From Mixophyes australis (Eukaryota > Chordata > Amphibia > Anura > Limnodynastidae), in the NCBI GenBank assembly GCA_036250195.1, contig JAVHZZ010000011.1, positions 49,560,811-49,624,810 on the forward strand: DNA of 64,000 bases, read 5' to 3'. The notes below the pieces were generated by a model that had not been told where the DNA came from, ran no database searches, and saw only the letters and a program-made list of their open reading frames with translations. Position 1 is the first letter of the stretch, and each line of letters begins with the position of its first letter. Both the position numbers and the translations under genes were made by a program. Shown here piece after piece: positions 10,736-23,470 of the stretch.

Positions 10736-11067
10736 TTCTAAGTGCTGTGGGCACTAGTGCTAGTAAGTGAACGAAGGAGTCGCGTTGACTCTTTGGTTAA
10801 TTTTTCCACTCACTGGTCAATGATCCTAACGCCTGCTGTATGTTCTGTGTATATGGTCAGTGAAGTCTGACCACAGTGATGCTGTATTGCTTGCACAGTG
10901 CACAGTAGAAGCACAAGACGTCCACTTTGGAGTGCAAAATGAGCTGTAGATCCGCATTTTACTTTAAGGTGCATCTAGAGTCCCACAAATGTGTGTGGGA
11001 TTGCTCTATATCTGGAAATATGTTCATACCCACACTGCACCTGTAGTGCACACCTGCAGTTTTCAGA
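10736..11067. other. No recognisable feature
   Basis: Unique-looking non-coding sequence with no long frame, hairpin or tandem pattern that I could support. Confidence 0.4.
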
Positions 11068-11068
11068 T

Positions 11069-11406
11069 TAGGGGCCTGATTCATTAAGGTTCTTAAATGA
11101 AGAGGATTCTCATTTCAGTCTCCTGGACAAAACCATGTTACAATGGAAGGGGTGCAAATAAGTGTTCTGTTTTACACATAAGTTAACTACTGACTGTTTT
11201 TTCATGTAACACACAAATATCAACTTTAAATTTCAGTGTACAAATAAGCTATCAAATATTTGTGTGTTACATAAAAAAACAGGCAGTATTTAACTTATGT
11301 GTAAAACAGAACACTTATTTGCACCCCTTCCATTGTAACATGGTTTTGTCCAGGAGACTGAAATGAGTATCCTCTTCATTTGAGATCCTTAATGAATCAG
11401 GCCCTA
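11069..11406. mobile_element. Long foldback MITE (GGGCCTGATTCATTAAGG ends)
   Basis: The left end GGGGCCTGATTCATTAAGG and the right end CCTTAATGAATCAGGCCC are inverse complements. Pairing continues inward for about 140-150 bases on each side, through TTTCAGTCTCCTGGACAAAA and GGGGTGCAAATAAGTGTTCT, to a central AT-rich loop near 11225-11265. TA lies at both outer edges, which suggests a TA target duplication. It has no coding capacity, so its class is unassigned. Confidence 0.9.
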
Positions 11407-12020
11407 GGTGAGTTAACATTATGCAAAAAAAAAAAACATCCATGTCTAACCAACACCTGCTATTTCATTAGATTAGTTATGTAGATGAAAGTTCAAATCT
11501 TTGTGGGCTTTTTGCATACTTTGATCTTTTTTTTTTAAACCATCAAATAATAATAAAGCAGATAGCTTGCCAAACATGCTACTGTAATATCAGCTGATTA
11601 GTGATAATATGACCAAAATGAAATGGAAATGTTTCATTGAGACTTGAAACAACCACAGTTCTGCAGTACTCACCCTGCCCAAGCTTCACCAGTTCCTCTC
11701 TACTCAACTAACATGCTAGGGAGACCTACAGTTGTGTTATTTCCTGCTGGTACTGTACCTCTCTCTGTGTTATCAACTGGAGAAGAGGTGAAAAACAGTA
11801 CTGTGTAATTTTATAACACATACAGTTATTGCACAAAGTCTGTTCTGTCCTGTCAGGGCATGTGTTCGAAAATAACACACTGCTGCATTCTTTTCAAATC
11901 TCCTGAATTGTTGACATGGAGAATGGATCTGGAGCAGTTCTGTTGGTGCTTCTTGACATGGAAATCCTACACACACAAACACATTTAAATTAATAAAGGA
12001 ATATTTTACAGTTGTTGTCT
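11407..12020. other. No recognisable gene
   Basis: AT-rich unique-looking sequence. An open frame on the minus strand (11773-12081) overlaps the following MITE and has no recognisable domain, so it is not called. Confidence 0.4.
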
Positions 12021-12021
12021 T

Positions 12022-12157
12022 GGGGGTATATTTACTAAACTGTGGGTTTGAAAAATTGGACATGTTGCCTATAGCAACCAATCAGATTCTAGCTGTCATT
12101 TTGTAGCATGTACTAAATAACTAGAATCTGATTGGCTGCTATAGGCAATATCCTGTT
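12022..12157. mobile_element. MITE of the 'TTTACTAAACTG(C)GGGTTTG' family, right end missing
   Basis: It starts GGGGGTATATTTACTAAACT and contains the inverted core CCAATCAGATTCTAGCTGTC / CTAGAATCTGATTGG seen in the related elements at 29916-30079 and 58526-58695. The right arm stops at about 12157, where Tc1 sequence begins. Confidence 0.8.
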
Positions 12158-12893
12158 TTTCCTGGAGAGAAGTGGCTTCTTTGCTGGCCTTCTTGACACC
12201 AGGCCATACTCCAAAAGCCTTCGCCTCACTGTGCATGCAGATGCACTCACACCTGCCTGCTTCCATTCCTGAGCAAGCTCTGATTGGTGGTGCCCCAATC
12301 CCCCAGCGGAATCGACTTTAGGAGACGGTCCTGACGCTTGCTTGACGTTCTTGTGCGCCCTGAAGCCGTCACAACTATTGAACCTCTCCTGGAAGTTCTT
12401 AATGAGCCAATAAATGGTTGATTTAGGTGCAATCTTACTAGCAGAAATATCCTTGCCTGTGAAGCCCTTTTTGTGCAAAGCAATGTTGACTGCACGTGTT
12501 TCCTTGCAGGTAACCATGGTTAACAGAGGAATAACAATGGTTTCAAACACCACCCTCCTTTTAAGGTTCCAGTCTGTTATCCTAACTCAATCAGCATGAC
12601 AGAGTGATCTCCAGCCTTGTCCTCTTCAACACTCTCACCTGTGTTAACGAGAGAATCACTGACCTGATGTCAGCAGGTCCTTTTGTGGCAGGGCTGAAAT
12701 GCAGTGGCAATGTTGTTTTTGGGATAAAGTTCATTGTCAAGGCAAAGAGGGACTTTGAAATTAATTCCAATTCATCTGATCACTCTTCATGACATTCTGG
12801 GGTATATGCAAATTATCATCATAAAAACTGAGGCAGCAGACTTTGTGAAAAATAATATTTGTGTCATTCTAAAAAACTTTGGCCATGACTGTA
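12158..12893 (-). pseudogene. Truncated Tc1-like transposon with transposase N-terminal remnant
   Basis: The right end ATGACTGTA near 12886-12894, together with the adjoining AACTTTGGCCATG, is typical of a Tc1 terminal inverted repeat. Reading leftward on the minus strand, 12550-12170 encodes the bipartite helix-turn-helix DNA-binding region of a Tc1 transposase (ALHKKGFTGKDISA, then GVSASACTVRRRLLEYGL, then SRRPAKKPLLSRKNR). The element breaks off there, before the DDE catalytic domain. Frameshifts and stops are present, so it is a dead fragment. Confidence 0.85.
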
Positions 12894-12894
12894 T

Positions 12895-13790
12895 AAGTTA
12901 ATAAGAGGTAAAACAGAGGGGAATATTTTACCTGGAAACAGTGCTACAAGTGGACAGCAATCAACATTCTCCTGTGAAAATTCATGTTACCTTCCATCTC
13001 ATGCACTTGATTTGTGCATGAGGTGGACACACCTGATTGAACTGTTTACAACCCATGCTTCCTAAAATTGTTTTTTCACTATGTTCCTACCTTTATTTTG
13101 ATTCTCTTTGTGACCTCTTTGTCAATGCATTATAACCTTACTGCACATCCACTCTTTTATTTACTAAAAACTTTTGCACTGTCTAGTGAATGTTTTGTAT
13201 AATTACTTCCTCTGTCAGGAAGCAATCTTATCACTTACAACCTCCCTCCTTCACCGCCATCTACGGGCTGATTTAGCTACTGCTATACCATCAGAATATT
13301 CTTGTACCACATATCTTCATCCCACTCCTCCATACACATATTTCACCTCCCCTTTCTCCAGCATCTTGGCTCTCCCTTTATTACTTTCCTCTTTCTAGTC
13401 AGCCTGGTCTTTCAAATGATTGCAACCTGCACTCTCCTTAACCCCTAGATTACACAAACTGGAACAACCCTCATAATACCTTCCCTCTCCGTTCACATTA
13501 CTGCCTGTATAGGTGTCCGACGTCCTTTAAATCCCAGGCACTCTACAAAAATTGGTTTCCAGCGCATTTATACGTACGAGACACTAATCATTAGAAAAAA
13601 ATCAATGGCAAAGTGCTCCTGAGTTGAAGGCTTTGTCCAAGCTCCAGAACGTGTTAATCTAGCCATTCTGTTCCTGGATTAGTTGCTTTTAGATGAAGTC
13701 ACAAAACAGTCTGCGCTAAGTAAAAAGAAAGACGATTGCATACTTCACAGCCAGTAAGTGGATTAGACAATGCCATCCCTTGTACAGTCT
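12895..13790. other. No recognisable gene
   Basis: Non-coding. A pyrimidine-rich part (13200-13500) has LINE-like composition, but no domain could be read in any frame. Confidence 0.35.
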
Positions 13791-13791
13791 A

Positions 13792-13990
13792 GGGGGCATA
13801 TTCAATTAGGTTTCCGGTCCGCAGGAACGCGCCAGAATGGGCTGTGAAGTCAATCCACGGTACCACAATACCGTGGATTTTCATGCGCACCCCACTGGAT
13901 TGCATAGGAAAATCTGCGTTATTGCGGTACTATATTACAGTTAATACTGTGCAGGTTCCGCGGACCGGAAACTTAATTAAATATGCCCCC
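13792..13990. mobile_element. Foldback MITE (GGGGGCATATTCAATTAGG ends)
   Basis: GGGGGCATATTCAATTAGG and TTTCCGGTCCGC at the left mirror GCGGACCGGAAAC and TTAATTAAATATGCCCCC at the right. A smaller internal palindrome (CCACGGTACCACAATACCGTGG) lies near 13856-13878. It has no coding capacity. Confidence 0.85.
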
Positions 13991-15393
13991 AAAAATAGTA
14001 CGACTGGGTGGCAAGTTACACAGAACGTTTTATTTAAATTGTAATAATAAATGTGCCATCTACTGATATAAATACAACTAGCAAAGTGGAACTTAAATAA
14101 CCCCATGCATATAAAACAATGAGCATGTGAAATGGGTGTTGTCTAGACTGACATATATGTTTTGCAATTGCCGCCTTTACTGACAGAGGTCTTCCATAAT
14201 AATATGACTGCAGGTGGACAATACTGTAATGTATGCACTGAGAGAAGAAATAATAATGGATATAATTCTAGTGACTGCTGTGTGGAGAATTTGTATATTT
14301 ACATCTTTGTGTGTGCTGGTGTGAATACGTCCATATGCGAGTCTACATTTACAACTGCATATAAATTGTATATATATTTATATGTATTTGTTTGTTTAAA
14401 TACATATATAATGCAATTCTCTTTGGAAATAAATGCCCCTTAAAATTGTTCTACTCCTCAGAAAAAAAATATTACATGACCACTGCCTTCCTGGTCTCCT
14501 TTCCCACCAACTTCTTTCTGGTTTCTGGTGACTTATTCAGAAAACAAGCTCCAATATGGCAGGGGCAGTTGTGAATAATTAATTGATTGGTGCTGATAAA
14601 ACAAGATAATAAATCTCCCACAAATAGGACCTATGCATTTTTCACTACCTGCTGAAGCTCATCCTTCCACCCAGAGCCGGATTTACACCTCATGGGGCCC
14701 TAGACAAGATACTGGATCCCCCCCCCCCCCCCCTCCGTGAAACAATCCATAGCATATATTAATTTTTGGTGAAGTATGATACGAGAGAGAAGAGGATGAG
14801 ACAGAGTAGAGGATAGAGAAGAATGCGGGGGATCTGCGGAGCTGGGGTACATAAATAAGCATTGCAGGTGAAAACTTTTTGCAGTTCATAAATTAACATT
14901 CATGTGGGAAGTATTAAACATAGTGGTTGATGTATTAGCATAGAAAACATTGTTACACATACTGTATAACCAGAGATGACAAAAATACTAATGAAAATGA
15001 CTTCCTGATAATCTTTTATTACTTAGCTACCTGACAACCAGGGGCCTCGAAGGGGGCTTGACGCAGTTTAGTAGCAGGCGTGCATCAGGGAACTTGCGGC
15101 AGGATATGGGTTAGTGGAATGCAGGGTTTTGCGGCAGAAACATGTGGTTTTCTGCTTAACTGTATGCACCTACAATCACATACACAGCGTATGATTCACC
15201 ACAGGGGTGGTAATAGCAGGCAAGTAGCGCATTGGGAGAGGACCTGAAGAGAATGTGCATCTTGAGGGAAAAAGCCTGGTGCCAGGTAAGCCCCATTAAC
15301 ACCAGGGGAGCGGAGGCCCCTGCTGAAGAATGCCTTTGATTAGATTGATAGCAGCAATGCAGGGGGGGGGGGAGGGGAGGGCAGCTCAGGCAT
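13991..15393. other. Non-coding stretch with a C homopolymer
   Basis: No gene is supported. A poly(C) run lies at about 14718-14733. The segment around 14683-14712 (GCCGGATTTACACCTCATGG, then GGGGCCCTAGAC) resembles, in inverse orientation, the repeat end at 24420-24500. GGGG-rich sequence precedes hAT copy 2 near 15361-15380. Confidence 0.4.
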
Positions 15394-15401
15394 ATCCATA
15401 G
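15394..15401. repeat. 8-bp target-site duplication of hAT copy 2 (left)
   Basis: ATCCATAG precedes TAGGGATG and is repeated exactly at 22893-22900. Confidence 0.95.
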
Positions 15402-15717
15402 TAGGGATGTGCACCGGCGACTTTTGAGGTCTCGTGTTTTGTGTTTTGGATCCGGATTTTCGTTATTTTTGGGGTTCGGATTTGTCTCGCAAAACACTTG
15501 ACGAAAGGTCTCGGTTCGGATTTAAGGTTTTGGATTCGGATTTTTTTTGAAAAAAACATAAAAAGTTTAAAAATCAAGTTTTTGGGCTTATTTTCACTCC
15601 TAGGCTATTATTAACCTCAATAACATTCAATAACAAGCATTTCCACTAATTTACAGTGTATTCTGAACACCTCACAATATAATTATTAGTCCAAAACGTT
15701 GCAACAAGGTATCTTTC

Positions 15718-16590
15718 TGGACTGCGTAGAGGAGTGGGTCACCACAATATCTATTAAAAACCCTGAACTTTTATGAATCGCACCAATAAATGTACCTGGA
15801 CTGCGTAGAGGAGTGGGTCACCACAATATCTATTAAAAACCCTGAACTTTTATGATTCGCACCAATAAATGTACCTGGACTGCGTAGAGGAGTGGGTCAC
15901 CACAATATATCTTAAAAACCCTGAACTTTTATGAATCGCACCAATAAATGTACCTGGACTGCGTATAGGAGTGGGTCACCACAAGATATATTAAAAACCC
16001 TGAACTTTTATGAATCGCACCAATAAATGTACCTGGACTGCGTATAGGAGTGGGTCACCACAAGATATATTAAAAACCCTGAACTTTTATGATTCGCACC
16101 AATAAATGTACCTGGACTGCGTAGAGGAATGGGTCACCACAATATCTTAAAAACCCTGAACTTTTATGAATCGCACCAATAAATGTACCTGGACTGCGTA
16201 GAGGAGTGGGTCACCACAATATATATTAAAAACCCTGAACTTTTATGATTCGCACCAATAAATGTACCTGGACTGCGTAGAGGAGTGGGTCACCACAATA
16301 TCTATTAAAAACCCTGAACTTTTATGAATCGCACCAATAAATGTACCTGGACTGCGTAGAGGAGTGGGTCACCACAATATATCTTAAAAACCCTGAACTT
16401 TTATGAATCGCACCAATAAATGTACCTGGACTGCGTAGAGGAGTGGGTCACCACAATATATTAAAAACCCTGAACTTTTATGAATCGAACCAATAAATGT
16501 ACCTGGACTGCGTAGAGGAGTGGGCACTGGGCACCACAATAAAATATATAAAAAACCTTCAACAGGTCTGCATTACACTACACATACGGC
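15718..16590. repeat. 79-bp tandem array inside hAT copy 2 (about 10 units)
   Basis: The unit is the same as in copy 1 (TGGACTGCGTAGAGGAGTGG). Units start at 15718 and the final divergent unit starts at 16504. Unit variants (TATAGGAG, ACAAGATAT) are shared with copy 1 in a different order, consistent with slippage or unequal exchange. Confidence 0.95.
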
Positions 16591-18420
16591 TGCTCCTCCA
16601 TCCTCTCCATCATATACATGTTGGAGTTTTAGCGTGTGACAACCTCTTGTTTTTGATAATGTCAGTGCATTTTGAATATTTTTCAATTTGCCCCACACCA
16701 CTGAATGTACTTTATCAGTTTATCTATGATACGCATCTATCTATCTTGACTGCGTAGTGTGGTGGCCCCGGTACACAATTTGGTACCGAGGCCACAATAT
16801 AATTAAAAAACCCTCCACGTGTCAGAATTCCACCAAAAAAGGGTATGGACTGCGTAGTGTGGTGGCCCCGGTACACAATTTGGTACCGAGGCCACAATAT
16901 AATTAAAAAATTGGGCATCAACAGTCAACGTTGTTTAATATCTGATACACCTCTATCTGGACTGCATAGTGGAGTGGCCCCGGTACCCAATTTGGTACCG
17001 GGGCCACAATACCTCCTCCAAACATGGTACAGACAATTCGTCATTGAGATCCCATCAAGTATGTTAAAGACAGACAGGGTCGAAGTGTTATTCGTTGACT
17101 TTGTAAACCCAAAAAACTGTCCCTGTTGCACATAGTCGTGCAATGAAGACTGACTTTTTCATTTAAAGGCACGATCTTTCAAGTGTAGTGTTTGTAAGTC
17201 TAAGTCATATTATACTTTTGGTAAAATTGGTTTATTTTGTTCCTCTTTATGGTAACTACTAATAGAATTAAAGTATTAAATAGAAGCGGCAGTTCCTCTT
17301 TATGGTAATTAGTAATAGAATTAAAGTATGAAATAGAATTAAAGTATTAAATAGAATTAAAGTATGAAATAGAATTAAAGTATGAAATAGAGTGGTATAG
17401 AGTTGTAGTGTGGTATAGATAGAGTGGTCCACACAATATAATAATAAAACCCTCAACTGGTCTGAATTCCACCAAACAAGTATCTGGACTGCGTAGTGTG
17501 GTGGCCCCGGTACACAATTTTGTACCGAGGCCACAATATAATTAAAAAACCCTCCACGTGTCAGAATTCCACCAAACAAGTATCTGGACTGCATAGTGGG
17601 GTGGCCCCGGTACCCAATTTGATACCGGGGCCACAATACCTCCTCCAAACATGGTACAGACAATTCGTCATTGAGAGATCCCAGACAGACAGGGTCGAAG
17701 TGTTATAGTTTGACTTTGTAAACCCCAAAAAATGTCCCTGTTGCACATAGTCGTGCAATGAAGACTGACTTTTTCATTTAAAGGCACGATCTTTCAAGTG
17801 TAGTGTTTGTAAGTCTAAGTCATATTATACTTTTGGTAAAATTGGTTTATTTTGTTCCTCTTTATGGTAATTAGTAATAGAATTAAAGTATGAAATAGAA
17901 TTAAAGTATGAAATAGAATTAAAGTATGAAATAGAATTAAAGTATGAAATAGAGTGGTATATAGAGTTGTAGTGTGGTATAGATAGAGTGGTCCACACAA
18001 TATAATAATAATAAAACCCTCAACTGGTCTGAATTCCACCAAACAAGTATCTGGACTGCATAGTGGGGTGGCCCCGGTACCCAATTTGATACCGGGGCCA
18101 CAATACCTCCTCCAAACATGGTACAGACAATTCGTCATTGAGAGACCCCAGACAGACAGGGTCGAAGTGTTATTGTTTGACTTTGTAAACCCAAAAAAAT
18201 GTCCCTGTTGCACATAGTCGTGCAATGGACAGTTACTTTTTTATTGAAAGACTCAAGCTTTCAAGTGTAGTGTTTATAAAATATAAACAACAATACAGTA
18301 GTTTTAGAGCACGTCAATACCTCTTGTTTTAAATTATGACACGGCATTTTACTTTTGGTTTAATTTTTTGTATTTTTTTAAATTTGGTTTTACTTTTTGA
18401 ACATGGCAAACGACTGTTGA
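16591..18420. repeat. Transposase-derived repeat mosaic in hAT copy 2
   Basis: Homologous to 3118-5130. CCCCGGTACC palindromes are present (for example around 16977-17008) and the AATAGAATTAAAGTATG short tandem units recur at 17267-17390 and 17875-17950. The number and length of the larger blocks differ from copy 1. Confidence 0.85.
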
Positions 18421-18635
18421 TTGGTCATATAATGCAAAAAAAAAAGGTCCAAGATGGAATTGTCCTTGGGCCCTCACACCCACCCTTATGTTGTTGAAAT
18501 AGGACATGCACACTTTAACAAACCAATCATTTCAGCGACAGGGCCTACCAAACAACTTTGGCTGAAATGATTGGTTTGTTTGGGCCCCCACACCAAAAAA
18601 GCTATTCATCTCTCCCTGTACAGACTAAACAGGCT

Positions 18636-21618
18636 CTACTGAGGCAAGATGTCGTCCTCATCCTCAACCTCTGATTCCTCTCCCCCTACAGTGTGTACTT
18701 CCTCCTCATCACACATTATCAATTCGTCCCCGCTGGACTCCACAACCACAGGTCCCTCTGTAGTATCTGGAGGGCAGTGCTGTACTTCATTGAGGAATTG
18801 ATTATTCATTTTTATAAACATCATTTTTTCAACGTTCTGAGGAAGCAACCTCCTTCGCCGCTCACTGACCAGGTTCCCCGCTGCACTAAAAACTCCGAGT
18901 ACACACTGGAGGGGGGACAACTCAGGTAAAATAGAGCCAGTTTGTACAGGGGCTTCCAAACTGCCTTTTTTTCCTGCCAGTAACAATATGGACTGTCTGA
19001 CATGTCTACTTGGATGGTGTCAGCAAAGTAATCATCCACAATTTTTTCTATTGTGACAGCATCCAATGCAGCGACAGTAGACATGTCTGCAATGGTTGGC
19101 AGGTCCTTCAGTCCGGACCAGATGTTATCAGCATCCCCGCCAGTGCCTCTTTTGGGAAAACTGAGCTTTTTCCTCGCAGCCATAGATGTGGAAGAAAATG
19201 AGGGTGGAGCTGTTGGCATGTCACGGTCCTCTTCAGAGGACAATCTCCTGACCAGCAGGTCTTTGCACCGCTGTAGACTTGTGTCCGCCGGAAACAGAGA
19301 CACAACATACGCTTTAAACCGAGGATCGAGCACGGTGGCCAGAATGTATTCCTCTGACTTTAAAAGAGTGACCACCCTCGGATCCTGGCAAAGCGTACGA
19401 AGGGCTACATCCACAAGAGCTACATGCTTGGTGTAATCGCAATGGCTTACCAGCTCCTCCCTCACTTTCTCCAGCTGCTTCTGCAACAGCCTGATCAGGG
19501 GAATGACCTGACTCAAGCTGGCAGTGTCGGAACTGACTTCTCGTGTGGCAAGTTCAAATGGCTGCAGAACCTTGCACAACACGGAAATCAGTCTCCACTG
19601 CGCTTGACTGAGGCGCATCCCCACTCCTTTGCCTATGTCGTAGGTGGCTGTGTAGGCCTGAATGGCCTTTTGCTGCTCCTCCATCCTCTGCAGCATATAG
19701 AGGGTGGAGTTCCAGCGCGTCACAACCTCTTGTTTGAGGTGATGGCAGGGCAGGTTCATGCTTTTTTGATGTGCCTCTAGTCTGCGGTAGGCACTGGCTG
19801 AATGCCGAAAGTGTCCAGCAATTTTGCGCGCCACCGCAAGCATCTCCTGCACACCCCTGTCACTCTTGAGGTAATGCTGCACCACCAAATTAATGGTGTG
19901 GGCAAAACATGGGACGTGCTGGAAATTGCCCATATTTAATGCCCGCACAATGTTACTGGCATTGTCTGACACCACAAATCCCCATGAGAGTCTAAGTGGG
20001 GTAAGCCACTGCGAGATAATTTCCCTCATTTTCTCTAATATGTTGTCAGCGTTGTGCCTCTTATTAAAGCCTGTAATACACAATGTTGCCTGCCTTTGCA
20101 CGAGCCGCCATTTTGTAGTTGCTGCTACTGATGCAGCTGTTGCTGCGGAAGGGGATGCATCTACCCAGTGGGCTGTCACAGTCATATAGTCCTTCGTTTG
20201 CCCAGAACCACTTGTCCACATGTCCGTGGTTAAGTGGACAGTGGGTACAACCGCATTTTTTAGAGCACTGAGGACACTTGATCGTACTTCTCTGTACATT
20301 TTTGGTATCGCCTGCCTAGTGAAGTGGAATCTCGACGGGATTTGGTACCGGGGACACAATACCTCCATCAACCCTCTAAATCCCACTCCACTGATGGCGG
20401 ACACCGGGCGCACGTCTAACACCAACATTGCAGTTACAGCCGCAGTTATACGCTTTGCAATAGGGTGACTACTATCGTATTTTGTGGTCATGGCAAACGA
20501 CTGTTGGACGGTCAATTGTTTTGTGAAAGACTTAGCGGTCTTACGACTTCCCCTCTGGGAAGATGACCGACTAACAGCAGCAACAGCAGCAGTGGCAGTA
20601 GTAGGCGTACCGCTGCAGGATTCCTCGGATGAATCCCGTATTGAGGAGGACTCAGTCTGGCTGCTGACTTGGGCTGCAGGACTGAATCTGATGGAGATTG
20701 TGGAGGAAGTTGACGAGGAGGGTGTTGCTGGTGTGTATCCAACTGGACCACGGGATTTAGGTGTCCCTGTACCGATGAGGGTCCTAGCCCCAGTTCCTGA
20801 ACCACTGAACTATGAAGGTTATTCAGGTGACGTATAAGGGAGGATGTTCCTAGGTGGGCAAGATCCTTACCCCTGCTTATTTGAGCTTTACATAAGCTAC
20901 ATATGGCCATACATTGGTTGTCTGGATTTGGATAAAAATAACTCCAGACCGAAGAGGTGCATTTTTTGGTCTTCTGACCAGGCATGACGATGGGCTTTTT
21001 CATCCTATGGACATCAGCTGTTTCCCCCCCTGGTGCCTCATTTACAATAACCACATCACCATCCTCATCATCAAGTTCCTCCACAGCGCCAGCTACATCA
21101 TCAATAGCCTCCTCCCGAGCCACCTCTTCCCGTACAGTGATGGGAAGGTCAGGCTTGACAACCACCAACACCCTTGGACTCGCCTTGTGGATTTGTGATA
21201 ATTTCTCTTTAGAAGGCAGAGTTGTTTGCTGTTTTGTTGCTGACAGCATAACTCTCTTCAATTTTTTGTAGGGGGGGGGAGGAGGAGGAGGGCTAAGATC
21301 TGTGGGTGAAGCTGAACCACTAGTCATGAACACGGGCCAGGGCCTAAGCCGTTCCTTGCCACTCCGTGTCGTAAATGGCATATTGGCAACTTTACGTTTC
21401 TCCTCAGATGATTTTAAGTTTCTCTTTTTGCTACTTTTTCTTAACTTGGGCTTTTTGGATTTTACATGCCCGGTACTACGAGATTGGGCATCGGGCTTGG
21501 AAGACGACGTTGATGGCATTTCATCGTCTATGTCATGACTAGTGGCAGCAGCTTCAGCATTAGGAGGAAGTGGGTCTTGATCTTTCCCTACTTTATCCTC
21601 CAAATTTTTGGTCTCCAT
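18636..21618 (-). pseudogene. hAT transposase, copy 2 (three fragments, two 4-bp deletions)
   Basis: Same protein as at 5340-8329. Here the N-terminal region (from the ATG at 21618) reads without a break through the proline-rich stretch and the BED finger, because the G-run has 9 G. A 4-base deletion near 20801 (TGAACCACT instead of TGAACTAACCACT) then shifts the frame before the catalytic core. The core is open again at 18821-20515. A second 4-base deletion near 18896 (AACTCCGAG instead of AACTCTTTCCGAG) shifts the frame inside the SERVFS dimerisation motif. The C-terminal tail is readable in another frame down to 18636. This copy cannot make a complete transposase. Confidence 0.93.
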
Positions 21619-21634
21619 TATATGTAGCACAAGA

Positions 21635-22560
21635 TACTGCAGAATGTGTGAACTTTGTAATATTGCAGTACCAATGGACTTATACTGCTGGATTGGTTTT
21701 GCAAATTTGGTTATAATTATTATATATTTTTTTTTTTTTTTAAATTTTTTATTTTTTTTTACTTTTTTTTTATTTTTTAAAAACTTGGGAATAATGGGGA
21801 AATAACTATGCCCTTAGAAGCACAGAGCACAGGACACAGCACCACTGGACTGAACAGGACACGGCACAGGACCCAGCAGCACTACGGAACTCAGCAGGAC
21901 AGAGCACAGGACACAGCACCACTGGACTGATACTGCAGAATGTGTGAACTTTGTAATATTGCAGTACCAATGGACTTATACTGCTGGATTGGTTTTGCAA
22001 ATTTGGTTATAATTATTATATATTTTTTTTTTTTTTTTAATTTTTTATTTTTTTTTACTTTTTTTTTATTTTTTAAAAACTTGGGAATAATGGGGAAATA
22101 ACTATGCCCTTAGAAGCACAGAGCACAGGACACAGCACCACTGGACTGAACAGGACACGGCACAGGACCCAGCAGCACTACGGAACTCAGCAGGACAGAG
22201 CACAGGACACAGCACCACTGGACTGATACTGCAGAATGTGTAAACTTTGTAATATTGCAGTACCACTGGACTTTTACTGCTGAATGTGTGAACTTGGTAA
22301 TATTGCAGTACCAATGGGCTTATACTGCAGGATTGGTTGTGCAAATTTTGTGGTAATTAAAAAAAATTAAATTAGTTTTTGGTATTTTTTTAAATAACTT
22401 TTTTTTATTTTTTTAAACACAGGGGAATATTGGGGAAATAACTATGCCCTTAGAAGCACAGAGCACAGGACACAGCACCACTGGACTGAACAGGACACAG
22501 CACTGGACCCAGCAGCACCACTGACCTCAGAAGGACAGAGCACAGCACACAGCACCACTG
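21635..22560. repeat. ~297-bp tandem repeats upstream of the hAT gene, copy 2
   Basis: Units start TACTGCAGAATGTGTGAACT near 21635, 21931 and 22226, one fewer than in copy 1. The last is the rearranged variant also present in copy 1. Confidence 0.9.
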
Positions 22561-22703
22561 GACTGATACTGCAGAACACAGCACAGCACAGCACAGCACA
22601 GAACTAAACAGCACAGCACAGAACTAAACAGCACAGCACGAGATCTACCAGGACAGAGGACCACCTAACACACCCTCCCTCTACCCTGATCAATGCCCGA
22701 GTG

Positions 22704-22714
22704 AAGATGGCGGC
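22704..22714. promoter_or_regulatory. YY1-like motif in hAT 5' region, copy 2
   Basis: AAGATGGCGGC occurs at the position equivalent to 9699-9709 of copy 1. Confidence 0.45.
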
Positions 22715-22892
22715 GACTAGCGGGGAATTTATAGGATCCGAGTATCGCGAGATCCGACAACGGGATTATGAGTCAGAGCCTCAGTTTCATATTTGAATTT
22801 GGCGCCAATACCCGGATCTGTCTCGGATCCGACTCGGATCGGCAATGTTCGGGTGGGCTCGGATTTCAGATATCCGAGCCCGCTCATCTCTA

Positions 22893-22900
22893 ATCCATAG
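22893..22900. repeat. 8-bp target-site duplication of hAT copy 2 (right)
   Basis: ATCCATAG is identical to 15394-15401. Confidence 0.95.
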
Positions 22901-23098
22901 TGCTTTTCTTATCCAGGGGGTGCAGGGATTGAAGCACATCACAGATGCTAAGGTAATAGGAGGCATAGTTATACAAGAAGGAGAGTGGTTTAAGGATACA
23001 TTCAGCATACAGACACATAGAGATATCAATCAGTAAATCACATCAGTGGGAAAAATGGCAGTATGGCACACTGCCATATACCGTCCCACTTCGAGCAC

Positions 23099-23158
<60 letters not shown>

Positions 23159-23160
23159 TA
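23099..23160. repeat. (TG)n(TA)n(CA)n microsatellite
   Basis: TGTGTGTGTA is followed by about 18 TA repeats and then CACACACACAC. The TG and CA ends are complementary, so the tract can extrude as a hairpin. Confidence 0.95.
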
Positions 23161-23224
23161 TACAATTACATTTTATTATGCTAATATCATGATAGTAGTA
23201 ATGGAACCAACAAATAAACATTCA

Positions 23225-23470
23225 TACAGTAGTGCCCTAGTTCAAATTATGCCACATCTAAGTGCCCCCAAAACATATGCCACATCTAAGTGGCCCAAAA
23301 TCACATTATGCAACATCTAAGTACTCCCAAATCACATTGTGCAACACATAAGTGCTCCCAAATCACATTATGCTCCACATTACTGCCCCAATACACAATA
23401 TGCTCCACATAAATGCCCCTAATACCCATTATGCTCACACAAGTGCCCCTAATATTACACCACATTATTA
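23225..23470. repeat. ~33-bp minisatellite (TGCCCC/CATTATGC units)
   Basis: Units built on AAGTGCCCC(C/T)AA followed by CACATTATGC(A/C)ACAT recur about seven times with substitutions. Confidence 0.75.

Larger units (their letters stand above)
15402..22892 (-). mobile_element. hAT DNA transposon, copy 2 (7.5 kb, complete ends)
   Basis: Same family and orientation as 1388-9887, with the same order of parts and nearly identical sequence. It is about 1.0 kb shorter, mainly because the 79-bp array has about 10 units instead of 17 and the upstream ~297-bp array has one unit fewer. Its own 8-bp duplication (ATCCATAG) differs from that of copy 1, so this is an independent insertion, not a segmental duplication of one insertion. 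Confidence 0.95.
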
